The notes under the pieces are model-generated. The model ran no database searches. It was not told the origin of the DNA and was given only the letters and a program-made list of their open reading frames with translations. The position numbers were made by a program, and so were the translations under genes. 64,000 bases of DNA from positions 42,269,419 to 42,333,418 of the forward strand of contig NC_092042.1 of NCBI RefSeq assembly GCF_003086295.3, read 5' to 3'. Shown here in pieces: positions 31,935 through 42,783 of the stretch. The stretch is from Arachis hypogaea (Eukaryota; Streptophyta; Magnoliopsida; Fabales; Fabaceae). Each line of letters starts with the position of its first letter. The stretch's first letter is position 1.

Positions 31935-32941
31935 AGCTTTACAGCATTCAACTTGAACTCATCTTCATTGACTCTCAGGGTTACTTCCCCTTTTTGTACA
32001 TCAATGAGAGTTCGTCTAGTTGCTAGGAAAGGTCTTCCTAGAATGAGAGTTGCACTCTTGTGCTCCTCCATCTCCAGCACCACAAAGTCAGTTGGAAAGG
32101 CGAATGGCCCAACCTTGACAATCATGTCCTCTATTATGCCTGATGGATATTTAATGGAGCCATCAGCAAGTTGGAGGCATATCTGGGTAGGTTTGACTTC
32201 TTCAGTCAACCCAAGCTTTCTGATAGTGGATGCAGGTATTAGATTGATACTTGCTCCAAGATCACACAGGACTGTCTTGGTGCAAACACCTTCTAATGTG
32301 CATGGTATCATAAAGCTTCCTGGATCTTGAAGCTTTTCTGGTAAGCTTTTTAGAATGACTGCACTGCATTCTTCAGTGAGAAATACTTTTTCAGTTTCTC
32401 TCCAATCTTTCTTATGACTTAAGATCTCTTTCATGAACTTAGCATAAGAAGGTATTTGCTCAAGTGCCTCTGCAAACGGAATCTTTATTTCAAGAGTCCT
32501 TAGATAGTCTGCAAAGCGGGCAAATTGCTTATCCTGTTCCGCTTGGTGGAGTTTCTGAGGATAAGGCATCTTGGCTTTATATTCTTCAACCTTAGTTGCT
32601 GCAGGTTTATTCCTTACAGCAGTGGTTGAAGAAGCCTTTTTAGAGGGATTACTGTCAGCACTCTCAGGTGTCTGATCCTCCCTTGGCGTCTGAACGCCAG
32701 GATTGGGTGAAGATTGGGCGTTTAACGCCAACTTCTCTCCCTTCTCTGGCGTTTGAACGCCAGAACTGGGCAGGGAATGGGCGTTTAACGCCAGCTTTCC
32801 CCCCTTTTTTGGCGTTTGAACGCCAAAAGTATTCCTCTCTGGGCTCTTACTGTCCTCAGAGGGATTTTGGACAGTGGTTTGGTTATCCTCTGTCAATTGT
32901 TCCTTATTTGGCTTTTTGCTGCTTTGAGCAGTGTTATTCAA
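31859..32941 (-). CDS. pro: Element D Gag C-terminal region and protease
   Basis: About 360 codons. Residues 39-86 form an in-frame repeat (GVQTPxKGxKLALNA twice, then GVQTP). The later segment MPYPQKLHQAEQDKQFARF is also found in X (VPYPQQLKKKGDDNQFLRF). Retropepsin-like protease has catalytic Asp in LCDLGASINLIP (about D227) and LILGRPFLATR near residue 297. It cleaves the polyprotein during particle maturation. The frame is continuous with Gag upstream apart from a TAG at 32999-33001. The last 25 or so residues lie past a frameshift near 31925. Confidence 0.85.
   Translation of the reverse strand: MNNTAQSSKKPNKEQLTEDNQTTVQNPSEDSKSPERNTFGVQTPKKGGKLALNAHSLPSSGVQTPEKGEKLALNAQSSPNPGVQTPREDQTPESADSNPSKKASSTTAVRNKPAATKVEEYKAKMPYPQKLHQAEQDKQFARFADYLRTLEIKIPFAEALEQIPSYAKFMKEILSHKKDWRETEKVFLTEECSAVILKSLPEKLQDPGSFMIPCTLEGVCTKTVLCDLGASINLIPASTIRKLGLTEEVKPTQICLQLADGSIKYPSGIIEDMIVKVGPFAFPTDFVVLEMEEHKSATLILGRPFLATRRTLIDVQKGEVTLRVNEDEFKLNAVKLCSIQTHQLTAWTLTLLTLWWKRSI
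32684..32827 (-). repeat. GGCGTTTAACGCC palindromes inside the D coding frame
   Basis: Five palindrome halves of the non-coding array type (ggcgtttgaacgcc, ggcgtttaacgcc) lie in frame in gag-protease. They encode alternate peptides GVQTP and LALNA. Neither C nor X has this insert at the same place. Confidence 0.75.
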
Positions 32942-32998
32942 TGTCTTCCCACTCCTCAGTTGAACTGCTTGACATTCTTCTGTTATCTGTTTAGATAT

Positions 32999-33838
32999 CT
33001 ACTGTTTTGCCTGATTCAACTGCAGTTTTATATTCTTGTTAGCAATTTTAGTTTCATGGAGCATCTCTTTAAATTCTGCTAATTGTTTTGTCATCAGGTG
33101 CAATTGTTGATTAAGCTCAATCATCTGTTCTTGAGGATTAGGATCAGTGGCTACTGCCATGACTTCCTCTTTTGTAGAGAACTCATTGCTAGAGTACAAA
33201 TATTGATTTCTAGCAATAGTATCTATAAGCTCTTGAGCCTCTTCAATCGTCTTCCTCATATGTATAGATCCACCAGCTGAGTGGTCTAAAGACATCTGAG
33301 CTTTTTCTGTAAGCCCATAGTAGAAGATGTCTAACTGTACCCACTCTGAAAATATTTCAGAGGGGCATTTCCTTAGCATACCTTTATACCTCTCACAGGA
33401 ATTGTAAAGGGATTCATTATCCTCTTGTTTAAAGCCTTGGATGTCCAGCCTTAGCTGTGTCATCCTCTTTGGAGGGTAAAAGTGATTCAGGAATTTGTCT
33501 GATAACTGTTTCCATGTCTTTATGCTTGCTGTAGGTTGGTTATTCAACCACCTCTTAGCTTGATCTTTTACAGCAAATGGAAACAGTAATAGTCTGTAGA
33601 CATCCTGATCCACCTCTTTATCACGTACTGTGTCAGCAATTTGTAAGAACTGTGCCAGAAACTCAGTAGGTTCTTCCTGTGGAAGACCGGAATACTGGCA
33701 ATTTTGCTGCACTATGATAATGAGTTGAGGATTTAGCTCAAAGCTGCTTGCTTTGATGGGAGGTGTACAGATGCTACTCCCATATGCAGCTGTAATGGGG
33801 TTAGCATATGATTGAAGGGAATATGATATGAATTCACA
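32999..33838 (-). pseudogene. gag: Element D Gag, N-terminus missing
   Basis: Capsid-type Gag (Retrotrans_gag): FELNPQL, VYRLLLFPFAVKDQAKRWLNNQP, FYPPKRMTQLRLDIQGFKQ, SLYNSCERYKGMLRKCPS and LDHSAGGSIHMRKT. The frame is open from about 33838 to a TAG at 32999-33001, then continues in the same frame into the protease segment. There is no ATG at the head. The basic N-terminus seen in B and C (MSRSKDK...) is absent; AT-rich leader sequence starts instead at about 33839. So this copy cannot make a normal Gag. No zinc knuckle is visible. Confidence 0.82.
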
Positions 33839-34343
33839 AGTAAAATATATATTAAATTTTTTTTTGAATTAACTGAAAAAATAAAATAAAACAAAAGGAA
33901 AATAAAATAAAATTTCAAAAATTAAAAGAAAATAAGATCAAAGCAAATTGAAAACTGAATCAATTAGTTAATTAAAAAGATTTTGAAATTAGCAATTAAA
34001 AAGATATGATTGAAAATTTTTTTTGAAAAAGATTTGATTTTTGAAATGAGGAAAGAGAAGAACAACAAAATGACACCAAACTTAAAATTTTTAGAAAATC
34101 AAACACAAATTTTCGAAAATTTTAAGGGAAAAACACAAAAAGGACACCAAACTTAGAATTTTTAAGGATCAAAAAGGGACTAAGGACATGCAAATTCGAA
34201 AAAAAAATAAAAAATAAAAGCATGCAATTGACACCAAACTTAAAATATGAAACTAGACTCAACTAAAAGACTCTAAACCAACAAAAATAAAACAGTCCTA
34301 ATCTAAGCAACAAGATAAGCCGTCAGTTGTCCAAATTCGAACA
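33839..34343 (-). other. Element D AT-rich 5' leader
   Basis: AT-rich stretch between PBS and Gag, with caccaaactta motifs at about 34075, 34143 and 34230. It is shorter than in B and C (about 0.5 kb against about 1.45 kb), consistent with a deletion that also removed the Gag start. Confidence 0.6.
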
Positions 34344-34362
34344 ATCCCCGGCAACGGCGCCA
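34344..34362 (-). other. Element D primer-binding site
   Basis: Plus-strand atccccggcaacggcgcca, an exact complement of the plant tRNA-Asp 3' end including CCA, nine bases from the LTR. Confidence 0.9.
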
Positions 34363-34371
34363 AAAACTTGC

Positions 34372-35876
34372 TGCATGAAATTGCAATCACACTTTTGCAA
34401 TTTCGCACAACTAACCAGCAAGTGCACTGGGTCGTCCAAGTAATACCTTACGTGAGTAAGGGTCGATCCCACGGAGATTGTCGGCTTGAAGCAAGCTATG
34501 GTTATCTTGTAAATCTTAGTCAGGATATCAATAATTATCAGGGTTGATTGTAAAAAGCAAAAGAACATGAAATAAGTACTTGTTTTGCAGTAATGGAGAA
34601 TAGGTTGAGGTTTTGGAGATGCTCTATCTTCTGGATCTCTGCTTTTCTACTGTCTTCTTCTTCAAGCACGCAAGGTTCCTTCCATGGCAAGCTGTATGTA
34701 GGGTTTCACCATTGTCAATGGCTACCTCCCATCCTCTAAGTGAAAATGTTCAACGCGCTCTGTCACAGCACGGCTAATCATCTGTCGGTTCTCAATCAGA
34801 TTGGAATAGAATCCAGTGATTCTTTTGCATCTGTCACTAACGCCCAGCCTTCAGGAGTTTGAAGCTCGTCACCGTCATTCAATCCTTGAATCCTACTCAG
34901 AATACCACAGACAAGGTTTAGACCTTCCGGATTCACTTGAATGCCGCCATCAGTTCTAGCTTATACCACGAAGATTCTGATTAAAGAATCCAAGAGATAT
35001 CTACTCAATCTAAAGTAGAACGGAGGTGGTTGTCAGGCACACGTTCATAGTTGAGAATGATGATGAGTGTCACGGATCATCACATTCATCAGGTTTAAGA
35101 ACAAGTGATATCTTAGAATGGAAGCAAGCATGATTGAATGAAAAACAGTAGTAATTGCATTAATCCATCAAGACACAGCAGAGCTCCTCACCCCCAACCA
35201 TGGGGTTTAGAGACTCATGCCGTAGAAGATACAATGAGAAATGTGTAAAGTGTCATGAGGTACAGATACAATGTCAAAAGATCCTATTAATAGTGAACTA
35301 GTAACCTAGGGTATACAGAAATGAGTAAATGACGTAAAAATCCACTTCTGGATCCACTTAGTGTGTGCTTGGGCTGAGCATTGAAGCTTTCATGTGTACA
35401 GACTTTTTCTAGAGTTAAACGCCAGCTTTTATGCCAGTTTGGGCGTTTAACTCCAATTTTTATGCCAGTTCCAGCGTTAAACGCTGGGAATTCTGAAGCT
35501 GATTTGCAACGCCGGTTTGGGCCATCAAATCTCGGGCAAAGTATGGACTATTATACATTGCTGGAAAGCCCAGGATGTCGAATTCCCAACGCCGTTGAGA
35601 GCGCGCCAATTGGGTATCTGTAGCTCCAGAAAATCCACTTCGAGTGCAGGGAGGTCAGAATCCAACAGCATCTGCAATCCTTTTCAGCCTCTGAATCAGA
35701 TTTTTGCTCAGGACCCTCAATTTCAGCCAGAAAATATCTGAAATCATAGAAAAACACACAAACTCATAGTAAAGTCCAGAAAAGTGAATTTTAACTAAAA
35801 ACTACTAAAAGTATACTAAAAACTAACTAAAATATACTAAAAACATACTAAAAACAATGCCAAAAAGCGTATAAAT
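34372..35876 (-). repeat. Element D 5' LTR (Y2), end missing
   Basis: Near-identical to 24415-25932, starting tgcatgaaattgcaatc on the plus strand. It stops at ...aaaaagcgtataaat; the last 13 bases (the tatccgctcatca end of Y1) are missing and element C's LTR begins at once. Confidence 0.85.
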
Positions 35877-37595
35877 ACCCGGTGATGAAACCAAAAACTT
35901 GGTGATCAATACTTTTCACAACTCAAATAATCCCCGGTGATGAAACCAAAAACTTGGTGTTCAATACCATGGCATAAACACAACTTCGCACAACTAACCA
36001 GCAAGTGTACTGGGTCGTCCAAGTAATAAACCTTACGCGAGTAAGGGTCGATCCCACAGAGATTGTTTGTATGAAGCAAGCTATGGTCACCTTGTAAATC
36101 TTAGTTAGGCAAACTCAAATGGATATGGTGATATACGAATAAAACATAAAGATAAAGATAGAGATACTTATGTAATTCATTGGTAGGAATTTCAGATAAG
36201 CGTATGAAGATGCTGTCCCTTCCGTCTCTCTGCTTTCCTACTGTCTTCATCCAATCCTTCTTACTCCTTTCCATGGCAAGCTTAAGCAAGGGTTTCACCG
36301 TTGTCAGTGGCTACCTCCCATCCTCTCAGTGGAAATGTTCAACGCACCCTGTCACGGCACGGCTATCCATCTGTCGGTTCTCGATCAGGCCGGAATAGAA
36401 TCCAGTGATTCTTTTGCGTCTGTCACTAACGCCCCGCCCTCAGGAGTTTGAAGCACGTCACAGTCATTCAATCATTGAATCCTACTCAGAATACCACAGA
36501 CAAGGTTAGACCTTCCGGATTCTCTTGAATGCCGCCATCAGTTCTAGCCTATACCACGAAGACTCTGATCTCACGGAATGGCTGGCTCGGTTGTCAGGCG
36601 AGCACTCGGTTGTCAGGCGATCAACCATGCATCGTGTATCAGGAATCCAAGGGATATCCACCCAATCTAAGGTAGAACAGAGGTGGTTGTTAGTCACACG
36701 TTCATAGGTGAGAATGATGATGAGTGTCACGGATCATCACATTCATCAAGTTGAAGAACAAGTGGTATCTTAGAACAAGAACAAGCGGAATTGAATAGAA
36801 GAACAATAGTAATTACATTAATACTCGAGGTACAGCAGAGCTCCACACCTTAATCTATGGTGTGTAGAAACTCCACCGTTGAAAATACATAAGAACAAAG
36901 GTCTAGGCATGGCCGAATGGCCAGCCTCCCAAAGTGGGTTCAATCATAAAAACATGATCAAAAGATGAAAATACAATAGTAAAAGGTCCTACTTATAGAG
37001 AACTAGTAGCCTAGGGTTTACAGAGATGAGTAAATGACATAAAAATCCACTTCCGGGCCCACTTGGTGTGTGCTTGGGCTGAGCATTGAAGCATTTTCGT
37101 GTAGAGACTCTTCTTGGAGTTAAACGCCAGCTTTTATGCCAGTTTGGGCGTTTAACTCCCATTCTTGTGCCAGTTCCGGCGTTTAACGCTGGGAATTCTG
37201 AGGGTGACTTTGAACGCCGGTTTGGGGCATCAAATCTTGGGCAAAGTATGGACTATCATATATTGCTGGAAAGCCCAGGATGTCTACTTTCCAACGCCGC
37301 TGAGAGCGCGTCAATTGGGCTTCCGTAGCTCCAGAAAATCCACTTCGAGTGCAGAGAGGTCAGAATCCAACAGCATCTGCAATCCTTTTCAGTCTCTGAA
37401 TCAGATTTTTGCTCAGGTCCCTCAATTTCAGCCAGAAAATACCTGAAATCACAGAAAAACACACAAAACTCATAGTAAAGTCCAGAAAAGTGAATTTTAA
37501 CTAAAAACTAATAAAAATATACTAAAAACTAACTAGATCATACTAAAAACATACTAAAAACAATGCCAAAAAGCGTACAAATTATCCGCTCATCA
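35877..37595 (-). repeat. Element C 3' LTR (Y3), rearranged end
   Basis: Matches Y4 from about 35903 onward. Its outer end reads acccggtgatgaaaccaaaa and lacks the tgcacgaaattg terminus of Y4. The PBS-like unit cccggtgatgaaaccaaaaac occurs twice, near 35878 and 35935. TATA-like tataagtagg (minus) near 36994. A direct repeat, ctcggttgtcaggcga, lies at about 36587 and 36607. Confidence 0.8.
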
Positions 37596-38582
37596 CAACA
37601 CCAAACTTAAATTGTTGCTTGTCCTCAAGCAACTTAAAATCAAATAAGATAAAAAGAAGAGAATATGCAATGAATTCCAAAAACATCTATGAAGATCAGT
37701 ATTAATTAGATGAGCGGGGCTTTTAGCTTTTTGCCTCTGAACAGTTTTGGCATCTCACTCTATCCTTTGAAATTCAGAATGGTTGGCTTCTTTAGGAACT
37801 CAGAATCCAGATAGTGTTATTGATTCTCCTAGTTAAGTATGATGATTCTTGAACACAGCTACTTATTGAGTCTTGGCTGTGGCCCAAAGCACTCTGTCTT
37901 CCAGTATTACCACCGGATACATACATGCCACAGACACATAATTGGGTGAACCTTTTCAGATTGTGACTCAGCTTTGCTAGAGTCCCCAATTAGAGGTGTC
38001 CAGGGTTCTTAAGCACACTCTTTCTGCCTTGGATCACAACTCTATTTTTCTTTCTTTTTTTGTCGTCTTTCTCTCTCTTTTTTTTTTCATTGCTTTTTCT
38101 TGCTTCAAAAATCATTTTTATGATTTTTCAGATCCTCAGTAACATGTCTCCTTTTTCATCATTCTTTCAAGAGCCAACATTCATGAACCACAAATTCAAA
38201 AGACATATGCACTGTTTAAGCATACATTCAGAAAACAAAAGTATTGCCACCACATCAAAATAATTAAACTGTTATAAAATTCAAAATTCATGCAATTCTT
38301 TTCTTTTTCAATTAAGAACATTTTTTCATTCAAGAAAGGTGATGGATTCATAGGACATTCATAACTTTAAGGCATAGACACTAAGACACTAATGATCACA
38401 AGACACAAACATAGATAAACATAAGCATAATTTTCGAAAAAACAGAAAAATAAAGAACAAGGAAATTAAAGAACGGGTCCACCTTAGTGATGGCGGCTTG
38501 TTCTTCCTCTTGAAGATCCTATGGAGTGCTTGAGCTCCTCAATGTCTCTTCCTTGTCTTTGTTGCTCCTCTCTCATGATTCT
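37596..38582 (-). other. Element C PPT, hairpin and 3' non-coding region
   Basis: TAAGTTTGGTGTTG (minus, 37596-37609) abuts the LTR; perfect hairpin GTTGCTTG / CAAGCAAC at 37614-37633. The rest is AT-rich non-coding sequence like D 25970-27068. Confidence 0.7.
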
Positions 38583-39607
38583 TTAATCTTCTCTAATTTC
38601 ATGGAGGATGATGGAGTGTTCTTGGTGCTCCACCCTTAGTTGTCCCATGTTGGAACGCAATTCTCCTAGGGAGGTGTTTAGTTGCTCCCAATAGTTTTGT
38701 GGAGGAAAGTGCATCCCTTGAGGAATCTCAGGGATCTCATGATGAGTGGGGTCTCTTGTGTGCTCCATCCTCTTCTTAGTGATGGGCTTGTCCTCATCAA
38801 TGGGGATGTCTCCCTCTATGTCAACTCCAACTGAATAACAGAGGTGACAAATGAGATGAGGAAAGGCTAACCTTGCCAAGGTAGAGGACTTGTCCGCCAC
38901 CTTATAAAGTTCTTGAGCTATAACCTCATGAACTTCTATTTCTTCTCCAATCATGATGCTATGAATCATGATAGCCCGGTCTATAGTAACTTCGGACCGG
39001 TTGCTAGTGGGAATGATTGAGCGTTGTATAAACTCTAACCATCCTCTAGCCACGGGTTTGAGGTCATGCCTTCTCAATTGAACCGGCTTCCCTCTTGAAT
39101 CTCTCTTCCATTGGGCGCCCTCTTCACATATGACTGTGAGGACTTGGTCCAACCTTTGATCAAAGTTGACCCTTCTAGTGTAAGGATGTTCATCTCCTTG
39201 CATCATGGGCAAGTTGAATGCCAACCTTACATTTTCCGGACTAAAAACCAAGTATTTCTCCCGAACCATAGTAAGCCAATTCTTAGGATCCGGGTTCATA
39301 CTTTGATCATGGTTCTTGGTGATCATGCATTGGCATAGAACTCTTGAACCATCAAGATTCCGACTTGTTGAATGGGGTTGGTAAGAACTTCCCAACCTCT
39401 TCTTCGGATCTCATGTCGGATCTCCGGATATTCACTCTTTTTGAGTGAAAAAGGGACCTCGGGGATCACCTTCTTCAAAGCCACAACTTCATAGAAGTGG
39501 TCTTGATGCAGCCTTGAGATGAATCTTTCCATCTCCCATGACTCGGAGGTGGAAGCTTTTGCCTTCCCTTTCCTCTTTCTAGAGGTTTCTCTGGCCTTAG
39601 ATGCCAT
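38583..39607 (-). pseudogene. ORF3 of element C
   Basis: Starts at ATG 39607 (MASKARETSRKRKGKAKAST). A one-base deletion near 39328 shifts the frame after FYANA; the rest continues in the next frame to a TAA at 38583-38585. B continues past that point for about 33 more residues (QRALMEEQQRQGRD...), so C is also truncated. Core motifs are SIIPTSNRSEVTIDRAIMI and LKPVARGWLEF. The C-terminal part (YWEQLNTSLGELRSNMGQLRVEHQEHS) looks like a coiled coil. It resembles the putative plant transposon protein domain. Function unknown. Confidence 0.82.
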
Positions 39608-39641
39608 AAATGGTTATGGAAAAACAAAAAGCAATGATTTT

Positions 39642-39806
39642 ACCAAACTAAACTTAAAAGGTTTGCTCGTCCTCGAGCAAAAGAAGAAAGAAGAGAGGAG
39701 AAGAAGAAGAAATAGAGGAGAAGGGAATGGCTTTGTGTTCGGCCAAAGGGGGATAAGTAGTGTTTAGGTTGTGTGAAAATGGAGGAGTGAAGATGGGTTT
39801 ATATAG
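39642..39806 (-). promoter_or_regulatory. Internal promoter-like leader of ORF3 (C)
   Basis: Minus-strand order: TATA box ctatataaac (39797-39806), pyrimidine-rich leader with a ttcggcc motif, perfect hairpin TTTGCTCG / CGAGCAAA (39662-39681), then a diverged TAAGTTTAGTTTGGT motif (39642-39656) and the ATG at 39607. TATA to ATG is about 195 bp. Confidence 0.6.
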
Positions 39807-40096
39807 GAGAGGGGGGAGTCATGGTTCGGTCATGTATGGGTGGGTTTGGGAGGGAAAGTGGTTTGAATTTGAATGGTGAGGTAGGTGGGGTTTTATGAAG
39901 GATGGATGTGAGTGGTGAAGAGAAAGATGGGATTTGATAGGTGAAGGGCTTTTGGGGAAGAGGTGTTGAGGTGATTGGTGAAGAAGAGAGAGAGTGGTGG
40001 GGTAGGTGGGGATCCTGTAGGGTCCACAGATCCTGAGGTGTCAAGGAAAAGTCATCCCTGCACCAAATGGCAAGCAAAATTGCGTTTCTGGCCAAA

Positions 40097-40268
40097 TCTG
40101 GCGTTAAACGCCGGGCTGGTGCCCATTTCTAGCGTTTAACGCCAGCTTCTTACCCTTTTCTGGCGTTTAACGCTAGTCTGGTGCCCCTTTCTGGCGTTAA
40201 ACGCCCAGAATGGTGCCAGACTGGGCGTTAAACGCCCAACAGCTAGCCTTACTGGCGTTTAAACGCCA
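40097..40268 (-). repeat. GGCGTTTAACGCC palindrome array upstream of ORF3 (C)
   Basis: About eight copies of tggcgtTaAacgcc(c/a)ag units between the conserved hairpin and the internal TATA box. Same position as in B and D. Confidence 0.75.
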
Positions 40269-40409
40269 GCAAGCTCTCCTCCAGGGTGTGCTGTTTTTCT
40301 TTCTGTTTTTCATTATGTTTTTGCTTTTTTTCATTGATTTTGTGACTTCTCATGATCATCAACCTACAAAAGACATAAAATAACAAAAGAGAATAGATAA
40401 AATATAACA

Positions 40410-40425
40410 TTGGGTTGCCTCCCAA
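40410..40425 (-). other. Conserved post-ORF hairpin (C)
   Basis: Minus strand TTGGGAGGCAACCCAA, 50 bp after the gag-protease stop, preceded by ctaatgacattaaagaagcgc. Confidence 0.72.
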
Positions 40426-40474
40426 CAAGCGCTTCTTTAATGTCATTAGCTTGACAGAGGACTCTCATGGAGCC

Positions 40475-42274
40475 TCAGAAATGCTCAGAGCTATGTTGGA
40501 ACCTCCCAACACCAAACTTAGAGTTTGAATGTGGGGGTTCAACACCAAACTTAGAAGTTGGTTGTGGCCTCCCAACACCAAACTTAGAGTTTTGACTGTG
40601 GGGGCTCTGTTTTGGGAGAAGCTCTTCATGCTTCCTCTCCATGGTGACAGAGGGATATCCTTGAGCCTTAAACACCAAGGATTCTTCATTCACTTGAATG
40701 ATCAATTCTCCTCTATCAACATCAATCACAGCCTTTGCTGTGGCTAGGAAGGGTCTGCCAAGGATGATGGATTCATCCATGCACTTCCCAGTCTCTAGGA
40801 CTATGAAATCAGTAGGGATGTAATGGTCTTCAACTTTTACCAGAGCATCCTCTACAAGTCCATAGGCTTGTTTTCTTGAGTTGTCTACCATCTCTAGTGA
40901 GATTTTTGCAGCTTGCACCTCAAAGATCCCTAGCTTCTCCATTACAGAGAGAGGCATGAGGTTTACACTTGACCCTAAGTCACACAAGGCCTTCTTAAAG
41001 GTCATGGTGCCTATGGTACAAGGTAATGAAAACTTCCCAGGATCTTGTCTCTTTTGAGGCAGTTTCTGCCTAGACAAGTCATCCAGTTCTTTGGTGAGCA
41101 AAGGGGGTTCATCCTCCCAAGTCTCATTTCCAAATAACTTGTCATTTAGCTTCATGATTGCTCCAAGGTATTTAGCAACTTGCTCTTCAGAGGAAGAATA
41201 CTCATCAGAGCTCATGAATGGCAGAAGTAAGTCCAATGGAATCTCTATGGTCCCATTTTGAGCCTCAGATTCCCATGGTTCCTCATTGGGGAACTCATTG
41301 GAGGCCAGTGGACGTCCATTGAGGCCTTCCTCAGTGGCGTTCACTGCCTCTCTTTCCTCTCCAAATTCGGCCATGTTGATGGCTTTGCACTCTCCTTTTG
41401 GATTTTCTTCTGTATTGCTTGGGAGAGTACTAGGAGGGAGTTCAGTAATTTTCTTGCTCAGCTGACCCACTTGTGCCTCCAAGTTTCTAATGGAGGACCT
41501 TGTTTCAGTCATGAAACTTTGAGTGGTTTTGATTAGATCAGAGACCATGGTTGCTAAGTTAGAGTTATTCTGCTTAGAACTCTCTGTCTGTTGCTGAGAA
41601 GATGATGGAAAAGGCTTGCTATTGCTAAACTTGTTTCTTCCACCATTATTATTGTTGAAACCTTGTTGAGGTCTCTTTTGATCCTTCCATGAGAGATTTG
41701 GATGATTTCTCCATGAAGGATTATAGGTGTTTCCATAGGGTTCTCCCATGTAATTCACCTCTTCCATTGAAGGGTTCTCAGGATCATAAGCTTCTTCCTC
41801 AGATGAAGCTTCCTTAGTACTGCTTGGTGCATTTTGCATTCCAGACAGACTTTGAGAAATCATATTGACTTGTTGAGTCAATATTTTGTTCTGAGCCAAT
41901 ATGGCATTCAGAGTGTCAATCTCAAGAACTCTTTTCTTCTGACTAGTCCCATTGTTCACAGGATTCCTTTCAGAAGTGTACATGAATTGGTTATTTGCAA
42001 CCATTTCAATCAGCTCTTGAGCTTCTGTAGGCGTCTTCTTCAGATGAAGAGATCCTCCAGCAGAGCTATCCAAAGACATTTTGGATAGTTCAGACAGACC
42101 ATCATGGAAAATACCTATGATGCTCCATTCAGAAAGCATATCAGATGGACACTTTCTGATTAATTGTTTGTATCTTTCCCAAGCTTCATAGAGGGATTCT
42201 CCTTCCTTCTGTCTGAAGGTTTGGACTTCCACTCTAAGCTTACTCAATTTTTGAGGTGGAAAGAACTTTGCCAA
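40475..42274 (-). CDS. gag-pro: Element C Gag (most) and protease, open 599 codons
   Basis: Gag core from FFPPQKLSKLRVEVQTF and LYEAWERYKQLIRKCPS, then a linker rich in Asn, Ser and Gln. The retropepsin-like protease has LCDLGSSVNLMP (catalytic Asp) and IILGRPFLATA. The C-terminus ends in three copies of SKFGV, encoded by the AAGTTTGGTGT motif. The frame is open to a stop at 40475. The true start is at 42783; a one-base deletion near 42305 separates the N-terminal 159 codons. No RT follows, so this element would encode only Gag, protease and ORF3. Confidence 0.87.
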   Translation of the reverse strand: MAKFFPPQKLSKLRVEVQTFRQKEGESLYEAWERYKQLIRKCPSDMLSEWSIIGIFHDGLSELSKMSLDSSAGGSLHLKKTPTEAQELIEMVANNQFMYTSERNPVNNGTSQKKRVLEIDTLNAILAQNKILTQQVNMISQSLSGMQNAPSSTKEASSEEEAYDPENPSMEEVNYMGEPYGNTYNPSWRNHPNLSWKDQKRPQQGFNNNNGGRNKFSNSKPFPSSSQQQTESSKQNNSNLATMVSDLIKTTQSFMTETRSSIRNLEAQVGQLSKKITELPPSTLPSNTEENPKGECKAINMAEFGEEREAVNATEEGLNGRPLASNEFPNEEPWESEAQNGTIEIPLDLLLPFMSSDEYSSSEEQVAKYLGAIMKLNDKLFGNETWEDEPPLLTKELDDLSRQKLPQKRQDPGKFSLPCTIGTMTFKKALCDLGSSVNLMPLSVMEKLGIFEVQAAKISLEMVDNSRKQAYGLVEDALVKVEDHYIPTDFIVLETGKCMDESIILGRPFLATAKAVIDVDRGELIIQVNEESLVFKAQGYPSVTMERKHEELLPKQSPHSQNSKFGVGRPQPTSKFGVEPPHSNSKFGVGRFQHSSEHF

Positions 42275-42303
42275 GAAGGCATTGACTAGCTTTTCCCAAG
42301 AGT

Positions 42304-42783
42304 TCAGCTTTCTTTAGGTTGAGAGTCCAACCATGTTCTAGCTCTGTCTCTTACAGCAAAAGGGAATAGCATAAGTCTGTAGACCTCAGGGTCAACCCCA
42401 TTAGTCTTGACAGTGTCACAGATTTGCAAGAATTCAGCTAAAAACTGATGAGGATCTTCCAATGGAAGTCCATGGAACTTGCAATTCTGTTGCATTAGAG
42501 AAACTAATTGAGGCTTAAGCTCAAAGTTGTTTGCTCCAATGGCAGGGATAGAGATGCTTCTCCCATAGAAGTCGGGAGTAGGTGCAGTAAAGTCACCCAG
42601 CACCTTCCTTGCATTGTTGGCATTGTTGTTGTTTTCGGCTGCCATTTGTTCTTCTTCTTTGAAGATTTCTGTTAGGTCCTCTACAGAGATTTGTGCCTTA
42701 GCTTCTCTTAGCTTTCGCTTCAAGGTCCTTTCAGGTTCAGGATCAGCCTCAACAAGAATGCTTTTGTCTTTGCTCCTGCTCAT
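42304..42783 (-). pseudogene. gag: Element C Gag N-terminus
   Basis: ATG 42783, MSRSKDKSILVEADPEPERT. A charged N-terminal region is followed by ANNFELKPQLVSLMQQNC and VYRLMLFPFAVRDRARTWLDSQP, the start of the Retrotrans_gag domain. It ends by frameshift near 42305 and joins the 40475-42274 frame. It supports the choice of ATG in B (14866). Confidence 0.85.

Larger units (their letters stand above)
24415..35876 (-). mobile_element. Element D: autonomous-type family Y retrotransposon, damaged
   Basis: LTRs at 24415-25932 and 34372-35876 look nearly identical (about five differences in the first 250 bp by eye), so the insertion is young. Right to left inside: PBS, leader, gag, protease, RT, RNase H, integrase, conserved hairpin, palindrome array, TATA, ORF3, PPT. 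Breaks in gag-pol are a lost Gag N-terminus, stops at 32999 and 31506, and frameshifts near 31925 and 30558. ORF3 is intact. The right LTR lacks its last 13 bases at the fusion with element C, so no TSD can be read. Confidence 0.85.

Noticed and set aside
32668..32994. 108-codon plus-strand ORF with repeated ERQ(D/N)W units
   Set aside because: Antisense reading of the palindrome repeat inside the D gag-protease frame; the minus strand continues as protease.
34344..34362. tRNA-Asp 3' end sequence (also at 21545, 44229, 44325, 50684, 60165)
   Set aside because: Only the last 19 bases of the tRNA are present, next to LTR ends, so these are primer-binding sites and not tRNA genes.
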